A stretch of DNA of 64,000 nt from Actinokineospora sp. NBRC 105648 (GCF_030269645.1 NZ_BSTR01000027.1:36207-100206), one strand, 5' to 3'. Positions 46,576-55,878 are shown, counted from the first letter of the stretch. Numbers and translations: made by a program. Notes: generated by a model from the letters alone, not told the origin.

Positions 46576-47301
46576 GTGACCGACGCCCTGGCCCCGTTGC
46601 TCGACCTGCCCGGTGTCACCGCCGCCGTGGCCGCCGCCCGCGAGTCGGTCGCCGAGGTCCACCGCCACCCCACCAACCGCCGCGGCTGGCCCGCCACCGC
46701 CGCCGAGGCGTCCGTGCGCGCGGCCCGGGCGTCCGCCGTGCTCGACGGCGGCGACCCGGAGATCCCCGCGGCGGGCGAGGTCAGCGACCCGGTGCTGGCG
46801 GGCGCCCTGCGCGTCGCCGAGGCGCTCGGCCCGCTGCTGCCGACCTGGGAGCGCGCGCCGATGCAGGCGTTGGCCAAGCTGCACCTGCTGGCCGCCGCCG
46901 ACCTCACCGACACGCTCGGCAGGCCGCGTCCGGGGCTGGGTGTGACCAGCAGGCTCGACCTGCTGGCCGGACTGGTCGCGGGCGGCTCGAAGGCCCCGGG
47001 GCCGGTGCTCGCCGCGATCGTCCACGGTGAACTCCTCGCCCTCGCTCCCTTCGGGACGGCCGACGGCGTGGTCGCCCGGGCCGCGGCCCGGCTCACCTCG
47101 ATCAGCACGGGCCTCGACCCCAAGGGGCTCGCCGTGCCGGAGGTGTCGTTCATGCGCCGCAAGGACTCTTACCGCGCCGCGGCGGAGGCGTTCGCGTCGG
47201 GCGAGCCCGACGGCGTGGGCGCGTGGATCATCTTCTGTTGCGAGGCAGTGGAAGCGGGCGCCCGTGAGGCCAAGAGCATCGCGGACGCCGCCACCGCGTA
47301 A
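46576..47301 (+). CDS. Fic/DOC-like protein with degenerate motif
   Basis: 241 residues from GTG 46576. Mostly helical and Ala-rich. The segment IVHGELLALAPFGTADGVVARA (about residues 150-171; quoted as LAPFGTADGVVARA) aligns by eye with the Fic motif HPFxxGNGR. His is replaced by Ala, and the GNGR loop is changed to TADGVV. In actinomycete genomes such proteins are often labelled oxidoreductase without evidence. AMPylation activity is doubtful. It may be a structural or regulatory relative. Confidence 0.6.
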   Translation: MTDALAPLLDLPGVTAAVAAARESVAEVHRHPTNRRGWPATAAEASVRAARASAVLDGGDPEIPAAGEVSDPVLAGALRVAEALGPLLPTWERAPMQALAKLHLLAAADLTDTLGRPRPGLGVTSRLDLLAGLVAGGSKAPGPVLAAIVHGELLALAPFGTADGVVARAAARLTSISTGLDPKGLAVPEVSFMRRKDSYRAAAEAFASGEPDGVGAWIIFCCEAVEAGAREAKSIADAATA

Positions 47302-47442
47302 GCGCTGTCCGGTAGGTCCGGCACGCGCTGTGCGCGTCCGCGCGGCCCCTGACCGCACGGACGGAAACCCGAGTACAACCAGGTTCGAGCGGCTTCCCGC
47401 CCGCGCGGCCAGGAGCCACGTGGCAGCCTTACCGGACAGCGC
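47302..47442. repeat. 13-base inverted repeat flanking the murQ 3' spacer
   Basis: GCGCTGTCCGGTA at 47302-47314 and its reverse complement at 47430-47442 enclose the whole spacer between the Fic-like gene and murQ. They abut both stop codons. It may act as a long-stem terminator for the two convergent genes. Confidence 0.5.
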
Positions 47443-48372
47443 CTAAGAGATCGCGTGCGCGTTGAGCAGGCCGAGCGCGCGTCGCACGTGGCCGCTGGAC
47501 TCGGACAGTGCCTTGGCCGCCTCGCGGATGTCCACACCGGACAAGAGGTGCACGAGTGCGACCTTGAGGTCGCCGTGCGCGGCCATCAGCGCCGCCGTGC
47601 ACTCCTGCTGGCCCGACCCGGTGGCCTCGCGCAGTATCCGGAGACTGCGGCCGCGCAGCTTCGCGTTCGTCGCGCGCATGCTGACCATCAGGTTGGAGTA
47701 CGTCCGGCCCATCTTCACCATGACCGCGGTGGAGAACCCGGTCAGCAGGATCTTCTGCGCCGTGCCCGCCTTCATCCTGGTCGAGCCCGAGATGGCCTCC
47801 GGGCCGGTGTCGACCGCGATCACCAGGTCGATCCCGGGGGCGCGGACGGCGTCGGGGTTGTTGGAGACCAGGGCCGTGGTGGCGCCGAGGTCGTGCGCCG
47901 CGGCCAGCGCGCCGAGCACGTAGGGCGTGCGGCCGGAGGCGGTCAGCCCGAGCACGAAGTCACCGGGGCGGGCGTCGCGGGTCATCTCCGCCGCACCCGC
48001 CCGCTCGTCGTCCTCGGCCCCCTCTGCCGCCTCGCGCAACGCCGCCGCCCCGCCCGCGTGGTGCACCAGGAACCAGTCGTCTGGGACGTTGTAGGTGGGA
48101 GCCAGCTCGGCCGCGTCCAGCGTGGCGAGCCTGCCCGAGGTACCCGCGCCGACGTAGTGCACGCGGTGGCCGGTGCGCAGCGCCTCCGTCGCGGCGTCCA
48201 CCGCGCGGCTGAGCTGCGGCAGGGCCGCGGCGACCGCGCCGGGGACGAGCTGGTCCTCGGTGTTGATGGTGCGCAGGATGTCCAGGGTGGACATCTGGTC
48301 GATGTCCATGGTGCGCGGGTTTCGCCCCTCGGTGGGGGAGTCGACGTGCACCGACTGGCGTGGCACGGTCAT
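47443..48372 (-). CDS. murQ: N-acetylmuramic acid 6-phosphate etherase
   Basis: 309 residues from ATG 48372, the usual MurQ length. SIS fold with VGAGTSGRLATLDAAELAPTYN (quoted as GAGTSGRLATLDAAE) near residues 65-80, the catalytic Glu in AAEL, and GSTRMKAGTAQKILL near 195-209. It removes the lactyl ether from MurNAc-6-phosphate to give GlcNAc-6-phosphate. It is downstream of murR (44 bases) on the same strand and belongs to the recycling locus with NamZ and NagZ. Confidence 0.93.
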   Translation of the reverse strand: MTVPRQSVHVDSPTEGRNPRTMDIDQMSTLDILRTINTEDQLVPGAVAAALPQLSRAVDAATEALRTGHRVHYVGAGTSGRLATLDAAELAPTYNVPDDWFLVHHAGGAAALREAAEGAEDDERAGAAEMTRDARPGDFVLGLTASGRTPYVLGALAAAHDLGATTALVSNNPDAVRAPGIDLVIAVDTGPEAISGSTRMKAGTAQKILLTGFSTAVMVKMGRTYSNLMVSMRATNAKLRGRSLRILREATGSGQQECTAALMAAHGDLKVALVHLLSGVDIREAAKALSESSGHVRRALGLLNAHAIS

Positions 48373-48416
48373 CCCGGGAACCCCCTCCTCGGCGTGGCGG
48401 ACCCGCGCACCCCGGT

Positions 48417-49349
48417 TCATTTCCCGGTCTCCCGGGGCTTGCGCCTGCCGTCGTGCCTGGTCTCCAGCCGGTGCGGACCGACCGCGTCGCGGGTCGAGTC
48501 CAGCGCCCGGATCGCCTGGTCGAGGTGCTGCTGGGCGACCCCGATGAACAGGCAGTCCACCACCGTGAGCTGGGCGATGCGGCTCGCCGTGGCGCCCGAG
48601 CGGAAGGTGGTCTCCCTGGCCGCGGTGGTGAGCACGAGGTCGGCCACCTCCGCGATCGGCGAGGTGGGGTAGTTCGTCAGCGCCACCGTGACGGCGCCAT
48701 GCTCGCGCGCGGTGCGCAGCGCCTCGACGGTGTCCGCCGTGGCGCCGGTGTGCGAGATGCCGACCGCGACGTCGCCGGGGCTGAGCACCGCGGCGGAGGT
48801 CAGCATGATGTGCGTGTCGTTCCACGCGAAGCTGACCCGGCCGATGCGGTGCAGCTTCTGCTGCAGGTCGGCGGCGACGAACGCGCTGGCGCCCACGCCG
48901 TAGACGTCGACCCGGCCCGCGGTGGCCACGGCCGCGACGACCTTGGCCAGCACGTCGATGTCGAGCTGGTCGGCGGTCTCCTCGACGGCGCGCGCGTCGG
49001 CGAAGGTGACCTTGCCGACGACGGTCTTGAGGTCGTCGTCCGGCGAGATCTCACCGCCGAGGTCCCGGTCGGCCCGGGCCTCGGAGCGGGCCGTGTCGGC
49101 GGCAAGGGCGATCCGCAGCTCGGGGTAGCCCCCGACGCCGATCGCCTTGCAGAACCGGGTCACGGTCGTCTCACTGGTACCGGCGGCCTCGGCGACCTCG
49201 GTGATGCTGCGCCGCGCCACCGTGGACGGGCTCTCGAGCACGACCTTGGCGACCCGCTGCTCCGCACGGGCCAGGCCGGGCAAGAGCGAGCGAATGCGGA
49301 CCAACGGGCTTGACTCGCTGTGTTCTGCTGTCATGTCACTCGCACTCAC
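48417..49349 (-). CDS. murR: MurR/RpiR-family regulator
   Basis: 310 residues from GTG 49349 (ATG 49334 is possible). The N-terminal RpiR HTH (STVARRSITEVAEAAGTSETTVTRFCKAIG; key part SETTVTRFCKAIG) is followed by a SIS domain with VYGVGASAFVAAD and VGISHTGATADT, which bind a sugar phosphate. Next to murQ it most likely senses MurNAc-6-phosphate and represses the recycling genes. No operator was identified in the 150-base region upstream. Confidence 0.87.
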   Translation of the reverse strand: MSASDMTAEHSESSPLVRIRSLLPGLARAEQRVAKVVLESPSTVARRSITEVAEAAGTSETTVTRFCKAIGVGGYPELRIALAADTARSEARADRDLGGEISPDDDLKTVVGKVTFADARAVEETADQLDIDVLAKVVAAVATAGRVDVYGVGASAFVAADLQQKLHRIGRVSFAWNDTHIMLTSAAVLSPGDVAVGISHTGATADTVEALRTAREHGAVTVALTNYPTSPIAEVADLVLTTAARETTFRSGATASRIAQLTVVDCLFIGVAQQHLDQAIRALDSTRDAVGPHRLETRHDGRRKPRETGK

Positions 49350-49501
49350 GTGGGAAACTTACTAACAGTCATGTGGTAGTACAAGGTGATCCGTGACATC
49401 CGGCAGCAACGCTACCCAAATGTGTCCGCGACCGCCGTCGCCCCTGGTGGGGGCTTGCCCACCGAATCGCTGGTCGGGCGCAGATTGTTAGCGTCTGAGC
49501 G

Positions 49502-51238
49502 TCAACGAGTTCTGAGCCGCCACCCGAGCGGACGTATCAAGTGGGGTTCTTTCTCACCGTTAAGCAGCGTTCGACTACCATCGGTTACGACGATCCCGTC
49601 GATCGAGATCCCCCTCCCGGTGTAGCGACTATCCGTGGAGAACCGCCAACGCAGGGTGATCTTGTCCGCGACCGGCGCAATCGTGTTGACGGTCCACCAA
49701 CTACGGTGCCTCGAACCCGACAAAGCGGTCACTTCGCCCATGGGGGCACCTACGCCGCGCGCCCGGACCGGCACGCTCTGCCATGGGCCTCCGTCGGCGC
49801 TGGCCTCCATCACGAATTGGTCACCGCCGTCGGTGTCGACGAAGGCGTCGAAGCTGATCCGGAGCGGACGGGTGCCGGGGAGAGGGGGTGTGGTGAGGGT
49901 CGCAGTGGTGTCGTTGCCCGGCGCCGCGTACCAGAGGGCCCGGCCGTGCCTGGGTGGGACGGCCAGCGCTCTCGCGAGAGCGGTGGCCAGCGTCTCGCGG
50001 GCGGCGTTGATCGACCCCCAACCGCGCGACGGGTGGACGCGGTTCGTCAAGAGGATCGCGATAGACCTAGAGGACGGATCGAGCACGAGAGAGGTACCTG
50101 TGAATCCGGTGTGGCCCGCGGTGCGTGGACCGCCGAGCCCGCCCATGTACCAGCGCTGGTCCAGTTCGAAGCCGAGGCCGTGCGCGTTGCCGGGGAACGC
50201 GGCGTTGTAGTTGGTCAGCATCTTCTGCACGGTGTCCGGGCGTAAGACACGTTTCCCCGCGTAAGAGCCGCCGTTGAGGATGGCCTGTCCGAGCACGGCT
50301 AGGTCCGCCGCAGTAGAGAAGACGCCCGCGTGACCCGCGACGCCGCCGAGTGACCACGCGTTTTCGTCGTGCACCTGTCCATGGACCATCCCGCGCGGCG
50401 GCGCTACCTGGTACTCGGTAGCCGCTATCCGGCTCAGCTTGGCGGCTGGCGGGTTGTAGCCGGTGTCGACGAGGCCAAGAGGGCCGGTTACCCGGTCGGC
50501 CACGAACTGGTCCAGCGGCTTACCGCTGATCCGCTCGACCAGCACGCCGAGCGTGATCAGGTTGAGGTCGGAGTAGGTGTAGGCGGTACCCGGCCGGGTG
50601 ACCGGGGTGCGGTCCATGACCGCCTTGACGCGCGCCGCCTTGTCCGGCCAGTCGCGCCAGAGGGGGATGAAGGGCTCGAGTCCGGAGGTGTGCGTCAGCA
50701 GCTGCCGGACGGTGACCGACTCCTTGCCGTTGACGCCGAACTCCGGCAGGTAGCGCACCGCGCGCTCGTCGACGGCGATCTTGCCGTCCTCGACCAGGCA
50801 CATCACCGCCAGCGAGGTGAACAGCTTGCTGACCGACGCCACGTCGAAGATGGTGTCCACGCGCATGGGCACCTGCTCGGCGGCGGGCAATTCGGTGCCG
50901 TCGCCGTCGGCGTACCGCAGAGCGCCTCCAACGGCCTGGCGATCCACGACCACCCCGTCGTGCGCGAGCAGACTGACCGCTCCCGCGAAGAGGGGCCTAC
51001 CGGTGCTCGGGTTTGCCCACTCGGCCAGTGCGGCGTCTGCCTCCCGGATCGGGTCTGGGTCGAGCCCCGCGGACTCGGGCGAGCCGTTGTGCAACCTCGT
51101 GGTCGGTGGGGCGAATCCGGGCATCGGCAGGTCGAAGCGACCGTGCGGCCTCACCTCGTGCGCCAAGGCCAGGGAACTGCCCGCGACTGTCGTCGCCACC
51201 GCGAGCAGCACGGCCGCCAACCGGACTCGTGCCCCCAT
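49502..51238 (-). CDS. Beta-lactamase-fold serine hydrolase (AmiE-like position)
   Basis: 578 residues with a clear signal peptide (cleavage near residue 26). The class C-type catalytic motif SVSK lies at 135-138. YSD in TAYTYSDLN takes the Y-x-N place, and HTGFTG (about 365-370) the K-T-G place. The last 150 residues form a beta-rich accessory domain. In Bacillus subtilis a beta-lactamase-like protein of the murQ-nagZ-namZ cluster acts as a MurNAc-L-Ala amidase. The same job is inferred here from context. The stop is ten bases beyond the namZ end order, in one operon. Confidence 0.83.
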   Translation of the reverse strand: MGARVRLAAVLLAVATTVAGSSLALAHEVRPHGRFDLPMPGFAPPTTRLHNGSPESAGLDPDPIREADAALAEWANPSTGRPLFAGAVSLLAHDGVVVDRQAVGGALRYADGDGTELPAAEQVPMRVDTIFDVASVSKLFTSLAVMCLVEDGKIAVDERAVRYLPEFGVNGKESVTVRQLLTHTSGLEPFIPLWRDWPDKAARVKAVMDRTPVTRPGTAYTYSDLNLITLGVLVERISGKPLDQFVADRVTGPLGLVDTGYNPPAAKLSRIAATEYQVAPPRGMVHGQVHDENAWSLGGVAGHAGVFSTAADLAVLGQAILNGGSYAGKRVLRPDTVQKMLTNYNAAFPGNAHGLGFELDQRWYMGGLGGPRTAGHTGFTGTSLVLDPSSRSIAILLTNRVHPSRGWGSINAARETLATALARALAVPPRHGRALWYAAPGNDTTATLTTPPLPGTRPLRISFDAFVDTDGGDQFVMEASADGGPWQSVPVRARGVGAPMGEVTALSGSRHRSWWTVNTIAPVADKITLRWRFSTDSRYTGRGISIDGIVVTDGSRTLLNGEKEPHLIRPLGWRLRTR

Positions 51239-51248
51239 GGCCCCCGCC

Positions 51249-52499
51249 TCACCGGTAGAGCAGGTACGGCGCGCGCCGCCTGCGGAAGTCGGTCAACTCG
51301 GTGTCCCAGGCGCCGACGACCTCGGCCGCGTCCGCTCCCGCGTCGACCATGCGGCGCAGCCGGTCGGACCCGGACAGGTTGTCGACGTAGTTGTCCGGCC
51401 GCCAGCCGAAGACCCTCCGGTAGAGCCGCTTGGCGGCGACGATCATGGCCACGGCAGTGCCGATCGCGTCGAAGGCGCGCTCGTCGGTGAGGTGTGCCTG
51501 CACACCGCCGCAGGTCTGACCGGTGAACTTGCCGAAGGTGGGGGCGAAATAGACCTCGCGGAACCGGACGCCTCTTAGCGAGAGGCTGTTAAGAGCCTCA
51601 GCCCAGTGCCAGTCGATGTCGGGGGCGCCGACGATCTCGAACGGGCGGGTCGTACCGCGTCCCTCGGACAGCACCGTCCCCTCGAAGAGGCCAGTTCCCG
51701 GGTAAGAGAGTGCTGTTAACGCTGTCGGCATGTTGGGGCTGGGGAGGATCAAGGTAAGACCGGTCTCGCTGTAGACCCTGTGTCTCCACCAACCTTGGAC
51801 CTGGACAACCTCCAGGCTGCGCAAGCGCTTGCCGCCGGTGTCCGCGGGGAGGAACTCGGCGTCGAAGAGGCGGGCGAGTTCGCCGACGGTCATCCCGTGC
51901 TGCTGGGCTATCGGCTTGCGCCCTACAGCCGAGGCGTATGCGGGATCGAGGAGCGGTCCACGCGCGTCACCTCCGACGGGGTTCGGGCGGTCCAAGACGA
52001 TGAACGCGGCGTCGGCGAGGACGGCGGCCTGCATCGCGGTGTAGAGGGTCCAGATGTAGGTGTAGAAGCGGGCGCCGACGTCGGCGATGTCGAACAGCAC
52101 CGTGTCGACACCCGCCTTGGTGAACTGGGCCGCCAGCTTCGGCGCGGCGGTGCCGTAGGCGTCGTAGACCGGGATGCCGGTCCGCGGGTCGAGGTAGTCG
52201 CCCTCGGACCCGCCTGCCTGCGCGGTGCCGCGGAAGCCGTGCTCGGGGCCGAACACCGCCAGTGGCCGGATCCCGGCGGACACCATGGCGTCGACGATGT
52301 GCGTCCCGTCCCAGGTTGTCCCGGTCGGGTTCGACACCACGCCGATCTTGCGGCCGATGAGTCGGCGCCAGTTTGCTGCGGCCAGGACGTCGGCTCCAGG
52401 CGAGAGCCTCTTAGCCGGTTCCGTCAACGCCGGCGCGGCGGCCGCGGTGATAAGAGGGGCGGCGAGCGCGGACGCGCTGAGGAACCGTCGCCTGTCCAT
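51249..52499 (-). CDS. namZ: Exo-beta-N-acetylmuramidase NamZ (DUF1343)
   Basis: 416 residues. A Tat-type signal (MDRRRFLSASAL) starts the protein. The DUF1343/NamZ core shows IGVVSNPTGTTWDG, VFGPEHGFRG with the likely catalytic Glu (about residue 85), DVGARFYTYIWT and FIVLDRPNPVGG. It removes MurNAc from the non-reducing ends of glycan strands outside the cell. It lies directly between nagZ and the serine hydrolase gene on the same strand. Confidence 0.9.
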   Translation of the reverse strand: MDRRRFLSASALAAPLITAAAAPALTEPAKRLSPGADVLAAANWRRLIGRKIGVVSNPTGTTWDGTHIVDAMVSAGIRPLAVFGPEHGFRGTAQAGGSEGDYLDPRTGIPVYDAYGTAAPKLAAQFTKAGVDTVLFDIADVGARFYTYIWTLYTAMQAAVLADAAFIVLDRPNPVGGDARGPLLDPAYASAVGRKPIAQQHGMTVGELARLFDAEFLPADTGGKRLRSLEVVQVQGWWRHRVYSETGLTLILPSPNMPTALTALSYPGTGLFEGTVLSEGRGTTRPFEIVGAPDIDWHWAEALNSLSLRGVRFREVYFAPTFGKFTGQTCGGVQAHLTDERAFDAIGTAVAMIVAAKRLYRRVFGWRPDNYVDNLSGSDRLRRMVDAGADAAEVVGAWDTELTDFRRRRAPYLLYR

Positions 52500-52503
52500 C
52501 CCG

Positions 52504-54372
52504 CTACCAGGTGATGCCGTGGTCGAAGGGGTAGCGGATCGCGGCGGGGTTCGCGCCCACCGGCACGTCGACCGGGAGCTTGCCGCGCGGTGCGACTTCG
52601 CCGAAGAGCACCCGGGTCAGCGATTCCAGCGAAACGCCCCGCCACGAGTAGGTGGCCACCCAAGTGGGCGCGTCCACGAAGCCCGCGTCGTAAGGGACCT
52701 GGGACGCGACCGCGACTACTGGGGTGCCAGTCCCCAGCAACGCGGTAAGAAGTGATCGTTGGGCTGTGTTGGCGGAGAGGTTGTTGGTCAGCAAGACCAC
52801 CAGATCGGCGTCCTCGGCCGCGCGGACCGCATCGCCGATTACGGTGTCGGATGGTTTGGTCCCGGTCGGCAGGGAGGTGGTCGTCGACCCCCTGGCGCCG
52901 ATCGCCGCGGCCAGCGTGTTGGGCGAGTTGGCGGGTGTGACGGTGTCGCCGACCCCTGCCACCAGCACCTTCTTCGGCGCCTGCCGCAGGGGCAACGTGT
53001 TGGTGGCGTTGCGCAGAACGGTCACCGTGCGATCGGTGAGCCGCTGGATCGCGGCCTTGTGCGCGGGCCCACCGACCCGGCTGCCCACGGTGGACTCGTC
53101 GACGATCGGGCGGGCCAGGATCCCGCGCCGCCACTTGAGGTCCAGGATCCGCCGGACGCTCTCATCGACGCGCTGCTCGGTGAGCCGGCCGCTGCGGACC
53201 GCGGCCAGCACCGAGTCCTCCGCCAGCCGCAGGTCGGGCGGCATCAGCAACTGGTCGACCCCGGCTTCGAGGGCCAGCACCGGGATCTCGGCGTCGCCGA
53301 ACATCTCCCGCACGCCCTGCATGCCCAGCGAGTCGGTGACGACCACGCCGCGGTAGCCGAGCTCGCCGCGCAGCAGACCGGTGATGATCGGGCGGGACAC
53401 CGTGGCGGGCACGCCGGACGGGTCCAGGCTGGGGAACTGGATGTGCGCGGTCATGATCGAGTCGATGCCCGCGTCGACGGCGGCCCGGAACGGCGGCAGG
53501 TCGACCGCGCGCCACTCGGCGGCCGTCCTGGTGATCGCGGGGAGACCGGTGTGGCTGTCGGTGGCCGCGTCGCCGTGGCCGGGGAAGTGCTTCGCCGACG
53601 ACGACACGGTCTCCGTCGGCCTGCCGCTGGACTGGTAGCCGCGGACCTCGGCGGCCACCATCTCACTGGCCAGCGCGGGTCTGCCCGCGAACGACCGCGC
53701 CCCGATGACCGGGTTCAGCGGGTTGGAGTTCACATCCGCCACCGGCGCGAAAGCCTGGTTGATCCCCATGGCGCGCAGTTCGTGCCCGTTGACGGTGGCC
53801 ACGGTCCGCGCGTCCGCCGGACTGCGGCCCGCGCCGATGGCCATGCTGCTGGGGAACTCCGTGGCGGGCGCCTCGATCCGGGTGACGTTGCCGCCCTCCT
53901 GGTCGATGGAGACCACCAGCGGCAGATGCGGCCCCGCGGCCAGCGCGGCGCGCTGCAGGCCGTTGGAGAACCTGGCCAGCTGGGCGGGGTTGTCGACGTT
54001 GTCGGTGCCCGCGTTGTTGAAGTAGATGACGCCGCCGACCTGGTAGCGCTGGACGACCTCGGCGGGCGTGTCGACGCCATAACGCGCGCGGTTGTCGGGG
54101 TGCGCCTCGTCAGCTGCCTTGCCCCAGACGGTGGCCACGAACAGCTGCCCCACCTTCTGCTCCAGCGGCATCCGGCGCAGCAGGGCGTCTGTCCAGGTGT
54201 TCATCGCGATTTCCGAGCCGGTGGGGGTGCGGTTGTCCTCTTCTGGCACGGCGTGGGCGGCCACCGCGGCGGTGGCCACGGTGGTGATGGCCAGCGCGGT
54301 CGCGGTCAGCTTCCGCGGGATCGTGCGGGGCGGTGGCACCGAGGCCTCCTCGTCGTCCGGTGATTTGTTCAC
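52504..54372 (-). CDS. nagZ: Beta-N-acetylglucosaminidase NagZ (GH3), exported
   Basis: 622 residues with an N-terminal signal anchor (about 22-42). The GH3 catalytic domain includes SIDQEGGNVTRI, KHFPGHGDAATDSH (about 258-271; the Asp-His dyad of NagZ enzymes) and VVTDSLGMQGV with the nucleophile Asp. A C-terminal GH3 alpha/beta domain of about 200 residues follows, as in B. subtilis NagZ. It cleaves GlcNAc from muropeptides outside the cell. First gene of the recycling operon in the minus direction. Confidence 0.9.
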   Translation of the reverse strand: MNKSPDDEEASVPPPRTIPRKLTATALAITTVATAAVAAHAVPEEDNRTPTGSEIAMNTWTDALLRRMPLEQKVGQLFVATVWGKAADEAHPDNRARYGVDTPAEVVQRYQVGGVIYFNNAGTDNVDNPAQLARFSNGLQRAALAAGPHLPLVVSIDQEGGNVTRIEAPATEFPSSMAIGAGRSPADARTVATVNGHELRAMGINQAFAPVADVNSNPLNPVIGARSFAGRPALASEMVAAEVRGYQSSGRPTETVSSSAKHFPGHGDAATDSHTGLPAITRTAAEWRAVDLPPFRAAVDAGIDSIMTAHIQFPSLDPSGVPATVSRPIITGLLRGELGYRGVVVTDSLGMQGVREMFGDAEIPVLALEAGVDQLLMPPDLRLAEDSVLAAVRSGRLTEQRVDESVRRILDLKWRRGILARPIVDESTVGSRVGGPAHKAAIQRLTDRTVTVLRNATNTLPLRQAPKKVLVAGVGDTVTPANSPNTLAAAIGARGSTTTSLPTGTKPSDTVIGDAVRAAEDADLVVLLTNNLSANTAQRSLLTALLGTGTPVVAVASQVPYDAGFVDAPTWVATYSWRGVSLESLTRVLFGEVAPRGKLPVDVPVGANPAAIRYPFDHGITW

Positions 54373-54502
54373 CAGAAAGGGGATTACACGGGGAAGTTAC
54401 CCACTGTTGTGACGGTGGGTCAACGAGTGCACACCATCCCTCTTCACCCCTATTACCCGCTCCAGGCGCCGGATTCACCGCTCATCGGGGCCGGAAACGC
54501 GA

Positions 54503-54538
54503 TTGGGCGGCTCCGCTTCGAGAAGCGGAGCCGCCCAA
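54503..54538. terminator. 16-bp perfect hairpin, 3' end of the candidate Ms1 RNA
   Basis: Arms 54503-54518 and 54523-54538 around the tetraloop CGAG. It lies 130 bases upstream of the nagZ start, with no gene ending immediately before it, so it must end a non-coding transcript or the HAD mRNA. Confidence 0.85.
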
Positions 54539-54747
54539 ACCGCGTCGGCGCGAATCACTCGGGTTACCAAGCGTGCAACTTCAGTCGTACCTACCTGGAC
54601 TCGGCGTCCGGCGTCCCGGTACGCAGTCCCTTGACGACATGCCTCCCGCGGCGCGCTGCGCGTGGGTGCTCGGTGTCCGCGCACGGAGCCCGCTCGGGGT
54701 GGATCGGGGCTTCTCTTCGCCCTGTCCCTGGCCGACTCGAGGTCCGC
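54503..54747 (-). ncRNA. Candidate Ms1 (MTS2823-like) small RNA
   Basis: M. tuberculosis carries MTS2823/Ms1, a core-RNA-polymerase-binding RNA, directly downstream of Rv3661 (HAD phosphatase) and pointing the same way. Here the same HAD gene (54897-55724, minus) is followed by a 524-base non-coding gap. It contains a minus-strand promoter-like pair TTGAAG (54777-54782) and TAGAAA (54754-54759), 17 bases apart, and a perfect terminator stem at 54503-54538. The predicted transcript is about 245 bases. Secondary structure was not computed. Confidence 0.5.
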
Positions 54748-54896
54748 ACCACCTTTCTACCGAGTGAGCAAGGTCACTTCAAGGGCACTTTCGAGTGCAC
54801 CGGTCAAGGCCGTGGAAAGCCTCGACCGGGACAGCCCGCGCGCGTAAGCTCGACAACCCCGGGTCACCGGAACCCCTTGCGGTGGTGGGAAATCGG

Positions 54897-55724
54897 TCAG
54901 CGACGCCTGCGGCGGTGCAGCCCGTACCAGGCCGCACCCGCGGTGGCGACCGCCCCCAGCCCGATGGCGGTCACCGCGACCGCGGTGCCCGAGGGGGCGT
55001 GGAAGCGGGAGCGCAGCGACACGGGCTTGCTGAAGGTGAGCACCGGCCACTCCCGCTCCGCCGCGAGCTTGCGCAGGCCGCGGTCCGGGTTGACCACCGA
55101 CGGCTTCCCCACGGCCTCCAGCATCGGCAGGTCCGTGCTCGAGTCGGAGTAGGCGTGGCTGGCCGCGAGGTCGTAGCCGTGCCGCTCGGCCAGCTCCCGG
55201 ATCGCGACCGCCTTGTTCGGGCCGTAGCAGTAGAAGTCGATCTCGCCGGTGTAGCGGCCCGCCACCGACACCATCCGGGTGCCCACGCTGTGCGTCGCGC
55301 CGATCATCGCCGCGATCGGGGCGACGACCTCCTCGCCGGAGGCGGAGATCACCACCACGTCGTGCCCGTCGGCCTTGTGCTCGGCGACCAGCTCGGCGGC
55401 CTCGGCGTAGACCAGCGGGTCGACGATGTCGTGCAGCGTCTCCTCGACGATCGAGCGGACCTGCTCGACGTCCCAGCCCTCGCACAGCGAGGTCAGGTGC
55501 GCGCGCATCCGCTCGACCTGGTCGGCGTCGGCGCCGGAGGAGGCGAAGACGAACTGCGCGTACGCGCTCTTGAGCACGCCCCGGCGGTTGATCAGGCCGC
55601 CGTTGAAGAACGGCCTGCTGAAGGCCAGCGTGCTGGACTTGGCGATGACCGTCTTGTCCAGGTCGAAGAAGGCGGCGACCCGTCCGGGCGCGGCCTGCTC
55701 GACGGTACTGCCGGGGTCGGTCAC
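54897..55724 (-). CDS. HAD-IB family phosphatase (Rv3661-like)
   Basis: 275 residues from GTG 55724; the longer frame adds polar residues without a start signal. Motif I FFDLDKTVI (about 18-26), motif II VVISASGEE, and motif III with Lys in GPNKAVAIRE and YSDSSTDLPML place it with SerB/CicA-like HAD-IB hydrolases. A C-terminal membrane span (about 248-266) and a basic tail are extra. Divergent from the ssd-tad operon, as in mycobacteria. Confidence 0.87.
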   Translation of the reverse strand: MTDPGSTVEQAAPGRVAAFFDLDKTVIAKSSTLAFSRPFFNGGLINRRGVLKSAYAQFVFASSGADADQVERMRAHLTSLCEGWDVEQVRSIVEETLHDIVDPLVYAEAAELVAEHKADGHDVVVISASGEEVVAPIAAMIGATHSVGTRMVSVAGRYTGEIDFYCYGPNKAVAIRELAERHGYDLAASHAYSDSSTDLPMLEAVGKPSVVNPDRGLRKLAAEREWPVLTFSKPVSLRSRFHAPSGTAVAVTAIGLGAVATAGAAWYGLHRRRRR

Positions 55725-55878
55725 GCGGTCAGCATAAGAGCGGGGGTCCGCGGCCGGGCGCACCAGGCGGGCCGGCGTACGCGGCACGGGTGAACTCGGC
55801 GGGGGTGTCTTCTCCCGTATGTAGCCAAGGGAGTGGGCGGAGGGGATACAGTATGGCTACCCGGCCTCGAGCCGGGCC

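Noticed and set aside
45178..47358. Minus-strand open frame of 726 codons opposite the GGDEF and Fic-like genes
   Set aside because: Antisense of recognised genes, with no domain and low-complexity composition.
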